Of a DNA stretch of 36,833 nt, positions 10,401-16,622 are shown in pieces. Made by a program: the position numbers and the translations under genes. A model generated the notes under the pieces. The model saw only the letters and a list, made by a program, of their open reading frames with translations. It ran no database searches and was not told where the DNA came from. Source of the DNA: Burkholderia sp. E7m39 (GTDB lineage Bacteria > Pseudomonadota > Gammaproteobacteria > Burkholderiales > Burkholderiaceae); NCBI GenBank assembly GCA_001319865.1, contig BBSL01000207.1, forward strand, positions 1 to 36,833, written 5' to 3'. The first letter of the stretch is position 1. Every line of letters starts with the position of its first letter.

Positions 10401-11006
10401 GGGCAGCAACATCCTGTCATCAAGCACGAGCGCGATGGCATCAAGCGGACGGCTCCATCGCAGCCTGCGGATCTGGCGCAGCCACAGCTCATCCGGACGA
10501 CTGCCTGCGCCCTGGCCTCCCCACAGTAGGACGGCGTCGTCTGTCACTCGCGAGCCCTTCGTAGCCAGTTCCGGCATCAGGGCCGTGACGGTCTCGGCGT
10601 CGCCCGCAACCAGTACCCACGGCCGGCTATAGGCCCAACGAAGCCGTCGCCTCTGCTTCAGGTTGAACTTCAGTTCCTTTGCCCATTCGACAACCTGTTC
10701 TGCCCGGCTTTTCTGGGCATCTGCCGCAGGATTGGTTTTGCCGGACGGCTCGAGTCCCTGATTCTTCGACTTCTGCTGGATGGCGATCTGTTTCTGCCCG
10801 CGCCGTGGAAGAGCGAGCGCGAGCCCACCAACAATCAGTACCGTTGCGACGAGAAGACCCGGCCAGTTCCTGATCATCCACGCGACGGGATCCTTCAGAT
10901 CGATGGGATGTACGTGCAAAACCGCGCCGACTGCAAAGAGCGCGCCGGCCATCATCCACCGGCCCCAGATACGCTTTTTTCCGTTTATCAAATTTTCGTT
11001 TATCAA
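7413..11006 (-). CDS. tssM: TssM, inner-membrane IcmF-family core of the T6SS membrane complex
   Basis: TssM spans the inner membrane, binds TssL in the cytoplasm and reaches TssJ through its periplasmic part. I start it at a TTG at 11006. This codon overlaps the stop of the preceding gene (TTGA) and has AAGGA about 9 bases upstream, giving 1197 residues. Membrane segments lie near residues 13-33, 48-66 and 364-386, the usual TssM pattern. Between the second and third is the IcmF cytoplasmic domain, and the long C-terminal part is periplasmic. At the place where many TssM proteins carry a Walker A motif (GxxGxGKT) this one reads VLVAGDAETVTAL (about 131-143), without Gly-Lys-Thr, so it should not bind ATP there. 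It is co-transcribed with tssF, tssG and tssJ. Confidence 0.93.
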   Translation of the reverse strand: MINENLINGKKRIWGRWMMAGALFAVGAVLHVHPIDLKDPVAWMIRNWPGLLVATVLIVGGLALALPRRGQKQIAIQQKSKNQGLEPSGKTNPAADAQKSRAEQVVEWAKELKFNLKQRRRLRWAYSRPWVLVAGDAETVTALMPELATKGSRVTDDAVLLWGGQGAGSRPDELWLRQIRRLRWSRPLDAIALVLDDRMLLPDDVDEKNPWGIRLARITEILRWSAPVYVLDVAGADSVHRTGTPVTGCEFNRPLNASVIQTALLELRDRLADRSVYQLADNADDAYALELSKRLDTRSAPLASWISSLSDWQRRPLLVAGAFFAPLSTGGVSSTGSDSARLPLWRYLADATKRTPGRRSFSHPVAVISMVALALIGLWSVGMLVSGMNNAHEVMLTNESLQTLKRAGDTPTRLRALLGLQQRIGLHEARVEEHTPLLTRFGLNHDEAVLNALWTPYARAARPLLTAPVQQDIEGQLVDLGQMQTAQVDNQSSQLAQDGQQALKTYLMMADPQRADSAFMAPQLEHHWNLDTGLRPGEKLDLSTQLMGFWAQHFPAHPDWRIHPREDLVGKARQTLLAIIGVKNSEDTIYQGVLDSVGHKYPDQTLASLTAGTDTRGLFSTTVTVPGVFTRQAWEGSIEAAIDEAAKQNGVTANWVLGNTGSAASDGQTPEALRAALRKHYFDDYAEHWQDFMKSIRCAAAPTLPAAVGQLKLIADTRQSPLIALMKSLAWQGGAGVQQASISDALVTRAQNVFGRKDDAPQNAQATPAGPLDASFGPVLKLVGQAGNSNAAPAAGSDLSMERFTERVTTLRLKLQQISDSADPDDQARQVAQSLFQGKGSELSDTLSYAQLVSASLGEQWAGMGGALFVQPIEQATQTVLRPAEASLNDAWRQTVVAAWNHSFAGRYPFASTANDASLPELARFVRPQGGLIDTFLSTQLAGALQLQGDQWVAASGGTGAGSTTRAFDPEFLKAVNTLQQIAGHLLAQGEPQYTFALQPVPTPGVTDTLFALDGQTLHYYNQVQSWHTMMWPSNDPQSAGTRLEWQTDTAGTNKNFEFSGRWALVRMLERAKVEPVDSATYQLTWQAKPESTDPKPALTKTDASADSATLTAQEPLVAAPSGMTHPLRYLIRTDVGKGPLELLALRGFTLPSRIFIDRAAPTARQAVSAGPPPLPKAALAAAKHAAVPIPQGSLPQ

Positions 11007-12160
11007 AGCGTTATTTCCTTTTGCGGCACCGGCGAGATCGAACACAGATACAGGGATTGCGATTTGGGCTCGCGCCAGGCAACCAGCTGCGGCCCGGCAC
11101 CGCACATTGCTTCCATCGCAATCGCGAGCGCAATCCAGCCGCTGGCCGGCCCGGACTTACCCAGAGGAGTGTCGAGCAGGCGTTCGGTCGGCATATCCGC
11201 CGGATCTGCCGCAAGTGCCGAGCGGATCTCGGTTGATTCGTCTTCGTCACAGCCAGTGCTCCACACCTGCCTGATTCGATCTGGCGACATCTGTATCTGC
11301 TCGATCTGGGAAAGCGCAGTTTCCAGCGTGTCGCCTGCGCTAATCATGGGACGCAAGATCGAGCCAGCCTTCGGTGTATCCGGCTCGGTAAGGAATGCTG
11401 CAGCACCTTCGCTAAACTCATGCTCGTTCTCTTTGTCCACCCAAAACTGTACGGCGATCACGAGTCGAGTAGCCGGATCGACTGTGTCCACCAGTTGGGT
11501 AATCCATTGCGCGCCATCAGTTGCTGATTGCACATCGACACGGAATTTCACGCCTGGAGCAAAGCCACCCAGAACACGCATCGCGCACTCCCTCCATGCT
11601 CTCGTCTGTCCGAGCGATGCGTCATCTAGCATCAGTGTGACGATGACCTCCTTCCGGTTGCGCAAGGCATGGGCGAACCGCCCAGCGACGAGGCGCAATA
11701 GCCTTGTACGGCGGAACGCTGCTGAGCGGTTTGTTGTCCAACGAAATGCGACGCTCCGTTCCTTGTGCGAAGGAAGGTCGATCTCTAATTCAGCGAATTT
11801 TGCGATCTCGCTGGTAGCCGCCGGGAACGCCGCAGCATCGATGACGTGCAAATGGCGGCGGCTCCATTCACGCCACATTCCGCGAAGTCGGTCCTGCTCT
11901 CTTTCGGCTTCTTCCGCATCCGTTTGTTCGTCTTCCCAATCGTTTAACCTTATGCCGAATACCAGGGCGCAGGCAACGAGGGGAGCGCCAATTAGCACGC
12001 TCCAGAACTGGTACGTGTTGGTCGACTTCCCGTGCGGCCACAGCAGCAACACGGCCGCCACCGCGCCCGATGCAATGGCAGCGAGCGTCGGTAGCCACGC
12101 GCGCAAGGAGATCGGCTTTGGGTACTCGATCTTGGTGAAAACCGGGATGGGCCAGGACAT
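11003..12160 (-). CDS. Membrane protein of unknown function, translationally coupled to tssM
   Basis: This 385-residue protein has two hydrophobic segments near the N-terminus (about 21-42, around AAIASGAVAAVLLLWPHG, and about 50-72, around FWSVLIGAPLVACALVFG). An acidic linker (WEDEQTDAEEAEREQDRLRG) follows, and then a soluble domain of about 280 residues. I do not recognise the soluble domain. It contains repeated Glu/Asp patches and LVIAVQFWVDKENEHE. The stop overlaps the TTG start of tssM by 4 bases, which argues that the product is needed together with TssM. A partner or assembly factor for the membrane complex is the natural inference, but no motif proves it. The start at 12160 is the first ATG before the membrane segments. 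Confidence 0.8.
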   Translation of the reverse strand: MSWPIPVFTKIEYPKPISLRAWLPTLAAIASGAVAAVLLLWPHGKSTNTYQFWSVLIGAPLVACALVFGIRLNDWEDEQTDAEEAEREQDRLRGMWREWSRRHLHVIDAAAFPAATSEIAKFAELEIDLPSHKERSVAFRWTTNRSAAFRRTRLLRLVAGRFAHALRNRKEVIVTLMLDDASLGQTRAWRECAMRVLGGFAPGVKFRVDVQSATDGAQWITQLVDTVDPATRLVIAVQFWVDKENEHEFSEGAAAFLTEPDTPKAGSILRPMISAGDTLETALSQIEQIQMSPDRIRQVWSTGCDEDESTEIRSALAADPADMPTERLLDTPLGKSGPASGWIALAIAMEAMCGAGPQLVAWREPKSQSLYLCSISPVPQKEITL

Positions 12161-12181
12161 CGGGAGTATTGGTTACTTGAT

Positions 12182-12412
12182 TTATTGCACGTAAAAACCG
12201 CTCCGCTTCGTTTTCGGCGGATGAAATGAGCTACTCGAGATCGTCACGATTTCACCTGTCCCCGACCTTTTTAACGAAAAAAGCCAATTTTGAGGTTTGT
12301 AGAATTCCTCACCGTACCTGCTTTTCACAATCCCATCTGTGCGGCCGACAGGCAAACCAGTTCCGTACTTGCCTCCGTGACCGGACTCGTCCTCAAGTCG
12401 AATTAAGTCCAT
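12182..12412 (-). CDS. Small hypothetical protein at the head of the tssM operon
   Basis: This is a 76-codon frame whose stop lies 21 bp before the 385-residue membrane protein. The product is soluble, with motifs GTGLPVGRTDGIV, FYKPQNWLFSLK and SSFHPPKTKRSGFYV. It has no signal peptide or membrane segment. Upstream of the ATG is only a weak TAGG. The composition is that of a real protein rather than a shadow, and nothing is annotated opposite it, but I do not recognise a family. It could be the remnant of a longer gene. Confidence 0.45.
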   Translation of the reverse strand: MDLIRLEDESGHGGKYGTGLPVGRTDGIVKSRYGEEFYKPQNWLFSLKRSGTGEIVTISSSSFHPPKTKRSGFYVQ

Positions 12413-12849
12413 CCTATCGATTCACTATTTTTCGAGAAGGGTTTTCGAATAACCAGCCCGCTGTTTGGTGATCGTGACAACACAGTCTTTCGTAATCAAA
12501 CTAGATCCAGCCCCTTGAGATTACGAGGCCTCAGCGGCAATATAGTCATTACATTGCCGCCCCCTGTAATTAAGTCAAGCCTTTTACGCTTGCTCAAATT
12601 CATTTTTATATTGCGTAGACGAGTATATTTTCTGATAATAATATTAAGATCTTTCTTTGATTATTCCAGAGTGTGATCAACGCAAGATAAATCATCATAA
12701 ACATTCTCACCACGAATGCACGCATCAACAAATGAACTCAGGGGTACAGCAAAAGCACCAAAGACACGATTTTTTCATAACGCCCGCAACGGATTAGTTA
12801 TTACATGACTATGGAAGCTGTATGACACAAGGATCCGGCCTCGAAGACA
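12413..12849. other. AT-rich intergenic region upstream of the tssM operon
   Basis: No convincing gene is seen here. The stretch is clearly more AT-rich than the flanking T6SS genes, with runs such as ATTTTTATATTG and TAATAATATTAAG. It must contain the promoter of the minus-strand operon 12412-56. It carries two neighbouring inverted repeats, TCGTAATC/GATTACGA (12490-12497 and 12519-12526) and GCGGCAAT/ATTGCCGC (12534-12541 and 12553-12560). Confidence 0.6.
12548..12578 (-). promoter_or_regulatory. Possible sigma-70 type promoter for the tssM operon
   Basis: On the minus strand TTGACT (12578-12573) is followed after 19 bases by TGTAAT (12553-12548). The hexamers are good but the spacer is longer than the ideal 17. 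The -10 region lies inside the GCGGCAAT/ATTGCCGC inverted repeat, where a regulator could bind. This would give a leader of roughly 130 bases before the 76-codon gene. Confidence 0.3.
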
Positions 12850-12972
12850 TCAGTCTTTGCGTTGTTCCGTGCACATGAACCGCGCGGCGCGCTCCGTACC
12901 TATACCCAGTAATGCTTGCTTGATGGATGAATCTTCAACCCATGCTCTTGTTGGGGCCGAAGCCTCGCCTAA
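12850..12972 (-). pseudogene. Short coding-like remnant beyond the MITE
   Basis: On the minus strand this stretch reads without a stop as EASAPTRAWVEDSSIKQALL and GIGTERAARFMCTEQRKD, then a TGA at 12850. It has no start of its own. The longer frame that includes it runs through the inserted element 12973-13123 and is not a real gene. It may be the tail of a gene that once followed the immunity gene. Family unknown. Confidence 0.25.
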
Positions 12973-13123
12973 CAGGTTGCTGAAATCCCTTTCGCGAGAA
13001 GCGTATAAAAAATTACAAACCTCATAGGAAGTCCTATAAGCCGTTCGCGCGATTTGGGTAAGGGGTGGGAGCACCCCTGAAAACTGTTTCATAGCGCCCC
13101 GCAAACGGTATTTCAGCAACCTG
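12973..13123. mobile_element. MITE-like element, 151 bp, with IS5-type target duplication
   Basis: The element begins with CAGGTTGCTGAAAT (12973-12986) and ends with its exact inverse complement ATTTCAGCAACCTG (13110-13123). It is flanked on both sides by CTAA (12969-12972 and 13124-13127), a 4-bp duplication fitting the YTAR target of IS5-family transposases. It contains no transposase. Inside are two perfect hairpins, ATAGGA/TCCTAT (13024-13037) and AGGGGTG/CACCCCT (13061-13078). It is inserted exactly at the stop codon of the immunity gene. The element itself is seen directly; the IS5 affiliation is inferred from the duplication and the general look of the ends. Confidence 0.75.
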
Positions 13124-13654
13124 CTAATGCATGTATTCGGTTTGAGATCCCGTAAATTTTTCACCATCAAAGTCAAAGCAGAAACGCCCGTTAATTGTAG
13201 CGTGGTAAGCAAGAATGGAGCCATCGATACACACTTCGCTGCTCTTCAGGGAAAATTTCAGTTTCGGTTTTTTTACCATGCGCGCGTTTTTCATATTGAC
13301 TTCTCCTGTGTAGTAATCAAGCGGCAAAGGGTAGACAATTCCCGTCAACGTATCGATAGCAACCAAACTGTTCCCGTAATATTCAGATGGCTTCCACTCC
13401 TGAATTTTCAAAAGTATATAGTGACCATTAAAATTGGCCGTACTTTGGTTGATTGCTTTTTTTATCTCTGAGACATGCCTTTCGTCACAAAAGTCAATGG
13501 GAGAGTACTGAAAAGAGCACTCGTCATGGGCGTAAGCAATTTCCACGCGATCAAATCGATGATTGGAGATTGTTGCAAGTTCATTTGCATGGGACGATAG
13601 TATACCCGCCGAAAGTGAAAAAGAAAGGACGAGTGCGAGAAAAATGCGATTCAT
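13124..13654 (-). CDS. Periplasmic immunity protein candidate for the adjacent T6SS effector
   Basis: This is a 176-residue exported protein with signal peptide MNRIFLALVLSFSLSAGILS and cleavage around SHA-NE. It resembles a family of small periplasmic proteins with a conserved core (here STANFNGHYILLKIQEW, then a short SLVAIDTLTGIVYPLP strand pair). Four cysteines are present in the mature part. It starts 7 bp after the effector stop. A TTG at 13687, with AAGGA five bases upstream, is an alternative start that would overlap the effector gene. A secreted protein directly behind a peptidoglycan-degrading effector is the standard arrangement for self-protection, so immunity is the best inference. 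The stop codon lies in the CTAA duplication of the MITE, and the coding part is intact. Confidence 0.75.
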   Translation of the reverse strand: MNRIFLALVLSFSLSAGILSSHANELATISNHRFDRVEIAYAHDECSFQYSPIDFCDERHVSEIKKAINQSTANFNGHYILLKIQEWKPSEYYGNSLVAIDTLTGIVYPLPLDYYTGEVNMKNARMVKKPKLKFSLKSSEVCIDGSILAYHATINGRFCFDFDGEKFTGSQTEYMH

Positions 13655-13661
13655 GGGCGTG

Positions 13662-16604
13662 TCAACGTGATTGAGAAATTTTGACAAGGATGTCCTTGAG
13701 CTTGTTAGTAGATTTCATATTCGCGCTATTAGCCGCACTTTGGTAAAAGGAAAGTGTCCCATCAGAAATTGTTCCGTTTTTGATGGATCGACTTGCGGGG
13801 GTAGCAATAGATGCCCATTCCATGGAGGCAGCATATTGCGCGTCGACTATAGTGCCAACCCCCTGCTTGATAAATTTAGCAAGAACGCCATGACCAGCAT
13901 GATAGATGAGGAAGTCACTAAACATTCTCTCCTGCATATCTTCGTCATACTTTTCTTCGCCAGTCAAACCCAATTTGTTTTTTCCATCACGAAGCGTCGG
14001 AATGATGGTCTGGTACTTGCCCGTTGTATAGAATCGCGCAGGATCAAGATAAGAAAGATGCTCGGTCGCCAGAATTTCGTTGATTGTCTTTCCCGTAACC
14101 GTTCCCTTCGGCCTTGTAATGTATGAATGGCCCACTGAACCATGGGGACCATTCGTTCCAGTATTGTAGGATTCGTATCCTCCCTCCCCAGCGGAGATGA
14201 TATCTCCAATTTCTCGAATCAATTTATCCAGACTACTCCAAGATTTGGAGAAATTCCCCACCAGTCCCATTGGGTGAATATGCCAAACATCGGCATTGGC
14301 TGGAAAACCCTTCACGGACTTCACCTGGTCCCACCATTGGAGCTTCCTGATCCGCTCCATCTCGGTTTTCCAGATGGGCTTTCCGGCATCACCCATGATC
14401 GGCAGAAATTTTTCCCACTTGACCATTTGTCCACCCCATTCGCTCTCGTAGCGAAAGATCAGGTGGGAGACAGCTTCGGCCAGCCACGGCACGGTTAACG
14501 CCTTCTTCAGATCGGCCGGAACAACGTTCCCCTTGCCGCTACCCTGACGCTTTGCGGCTTTCTCCAGTTTCGCGATAAATTCCCCAGCGTTCACCCTCGC
14601 GGCAACGATACTGAATTCCTGTGCCTCGCCGTCGAGCAACTGGCCCACTTCGTATCGACCGCGCCGGTACATGTCGAGCAACGGGGTGTCGGTTGTATCA
14701 ACTGTATCGAAACCGGGCCAGGACCACGGACTTTGCCACTCGGTATTCGGGTGACCCGTCTCGCATACCCACCCATCAATCGTTTTGCCGTCGCTGTCGC
14801 CCGCTGTGATCGCCCACCATTGTGTGCCTTGATCATCCGTCGCCTTGTCGGCATCCGGGAACTGATCTAGCTGGGCTCGCGAAAAGACCTGCTGGTAACC
14901 AACCGCCGGTCCTTGCGCGTCACCGACCTGCAACGGAAAGTTCGTCCAGGTTTGAATGGCCGCACTATAAGCCTTGCCAGCATCCTTGCGAGCTACCCAC
15001 AGCGGATTGCCTACTGGAGTTCCTGCAGCTTGACTGTGGTGACCATGCCCACTTCCATGGCTGTGTGCGCTGCTGTGCGAACTGCTCTGGGCCGGGTATT
15101 GGGTCGGCTGGACCTTGGCCCAGTAGCCTTTGCCTGGATCGCCATTCTTGCCCTTCGCAAGCACTAACGTGAGACCCGGAGCTGGCGCGCTGCCTTGGGA
15201 GTCCGATGGATTGACGAGCTTTGCCCCTTGCTGAACGACCAGCAGCGTCTTGCCGCCCGGATTTTGTTCACTCAGTTTGTTTGCGCGATCCCTGCTCTTG
15301 CTGATGAAATCATTGATCTGCGCGCCAGTGAATACCTCGACATGAAGTATCGGCCGAGTCGGTTTGGGGGGCATTTTTTGCGCCTGGGACGAGTTCGTAT
15401 ACTCCCCCAGGTAACCGACCACGTCGCCCGCATTGACCTTGAATGGCTTGTCGAGCACAACCACGGCATCAAGCGGTTTGGGGTCAACGACCGTATCAAG
15501 CTCGTCGAGATTTACCCAGCCTGTTGCGGCGCGCGCGTCAGGCGTTCCACCCGCGACAGCTGCGACTGGCGTGCCCTTGATAATGCCTGCAATCTGCACC
15601 CAACCGGATGTCGCGTTACCGACCACGTTGAGCTCGCTTCCACGCGGCAGCAAACCGATAACCGACCCGTTCAGCCGGTCGAGAATTCGGGCGCCTTGTG
15701 CGCTCTCAGGCACGTCTCCACTATTTGCTGCATCTGCCGATGGAAGCACATAGCGAATCTTCGGATCGCTTTGCGGCGTGAGCAAGCCAAGGCTCTCCAC
15801 CGAAGGTCCTGGGGCGATACTCTCTAGCGGCGAGTCATCGCCGAGCATTGATGTATTTGCCCCAGCCGAATCGAGGTCGAACCGGAATGGCGTATTGAGC
15901 CTGGGCGGTTGTGCCTGGCGATCACTGGCCTTGCTACACACGCGGAAATGCTTGTCGCCTTGCCAGAAAGGCAGGGGATGAATCGACGGCACCGACTGGC
16001 TGTTGCCGTCGCCCTGCGCTGCCTTATAGCCGGCCCAGTCGAGCTGATGCATATACAGGCTGTAAAACTCCAGCACTTCGTCAGCGGGCGGTTGATACGC
16101 CTGCGGTGTGCTGGTACCTGCGGCAGACGCACGAGATGCTGGCGCAGCCGGCGTCGCCGACCCACCGGAGGCCGGTGTTGCCGACGTCTTTGACTTGTCT
16201 GGCGCAGGCGGCAGCACAAGCTTGTGGCGGACCAGCACGAACGACGTTGAGTACAGCGCGTAGAGCGGAGGGGTCGTCGGATAGGTCAGTTCCGGATAGG
16301 CGGAGTCCAGCCGATAAGCCACGACATCACCGTCGGCAATGACCTTGACACCGTCTCCCTGTTTCAGATCCCCGCCGGTTCCCATGTCGAAGTGGATACC
16401 GCCGTGAAACATTCCGTTTGCGCCGAGCGGGTAGAAGCCACCATCAGCACCGGCTAACGCATGGAGCCAGGTTTGGGGATCGGCCGCGTTGCCGCTCTTC
16501 GGCGCAAACGGGAAACTCCAGTTCAGGGGGTGCCACTGCGGCGGCGCAGGTGTTGCCGGAGTTGCCGGCGGAGCAGGATGATGGGGATGACCGTGGTTAG
16601 CCAT
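13662..16604 (-). CDS. T6SS cell-wall effector: M23-like and SH3-like regions plus C-terminal lysozyme-like domain
   Basis: This 980-residue protein lies 18 bp after vgrG. The N-terminus is rich in His, Pro and Ala (1-25). Residues 50-130 look like an M23 metallopeptidase half, with HGGIHFD at 67-73 as likely metal-binding residues. A matching second half, DKPFKVNAGDVVGYLG...ILHVEVF (385-425), follows after an SH3-like insert (about 305-370). A His-rich linker (508-523) leads to a further SH3-like region. The last part (about 795-980) is lysozyme-like: GEGGYESYNTG puts a likely catalytic Glu at 807, and GKYQTIIPTLRDG follows at 862-874. Both activities would cut peptidoglycan of target cells. 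The M23 metal site is not canonical, so peptidase activity is uncertain. The C-terminal third is visibly more AT-rich than the rest, which suggests an acquired toxin module. Confidence 0.8.
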   Translation of the reverse strand: MANHGHPHHPAPPATPATPAPPQWHPLNWSFPFAPKSGNAADPQTWLHALAGADGGFYPLGANGMFHGGIHFDMGTGGDLKQGDGVKVIADGDVVAYRLDSAYPELTYPTTPPLYALYSTSFVLVRHKLVLPPAPDKSKTSATPASGGSATPAAPASRASAAGTSTPQAYQPPADEVLEFYSLYMHQLDWAGYKAAQGDGNSQSVPSIHPLPFWQGDKHFRVCSKASDRQAQPPRLNTPFRFDLDSAGANTSMLGDDSPLESIAPGPSVESLGLLTPQSDPKIRYVLPSADAANSGDVPESAQGARILDRLNGSVIGLLPRGSELNVVGNATSGWVQIAGIIKGTPVAAVAGGTPDARAATGWVNLDELDTVVDPKPLDAVVVLDKPFKVNAGDVVGYLGEYTNSSQAQKMPPKPTRPILHVEVFTGAQINDFISKSRDRANKLSEQNPGGKTLLVVQQGAKLVNPSDSQGSAPAPGLTLVLAKGKNGDPGKGYWAKVQPTQYPAQSSSHSSAHSHGSGHGHHSQAAGTPVGNPLWVARKDAGKAYSAAIQTWTNFPLQVGDAQGPAVGYQQVFSRAQLDQFPDADKATDDQGTQWWAITAGDSDGKTIDGWVCETGHPNTEWQSPWSWPGFDTVDTTDTPLLDMYRRGRYEVGQLLDGEAQEFSIVAARVNAGEFIAKLEKAAKRQGSGKGNVVPADLKKALTVPWLAEAVSHLIFRYESEWGGQMVKWEKFLPIMGDAGKPIWKTEMERIRKLQWWDQVKSVKGFPANADVWHIHPMGLVGNFSKSWSSLDKLIREIGDIISAGEGGYESYNTGTNGPHGSVGHSYITRPKGTVTGKTINEILATEHLSYLDPARFYTTGKYQTIIPTLRDGKNKLGLTGEEKYDEDMQERMFSDFLIYHAGHGVLAKFIKQGVGTIVDAQYAASMEWASIATPASRSIKNGTISDGTLSFYQSAANSANMKSTNKLKDILVKISQSR

Positions 16605-16622
16605 TGATCTTGTCCGTCCCTG

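Noticed and set aside
12973..13123. Plain rho-independent terminator for the immunity gene
   Set aside because: The hairpins are not followed by T runs on the minus strand, and the perfect ends with flanking duplications are explained better by a mobile element.
12850..13224. A 124-codon gene on the minus strand
   Set aside because: It runs through the whole inserted element and overlaps the end of the immunity gene in another frame. Only the part outside the element is listed, as a remnant.
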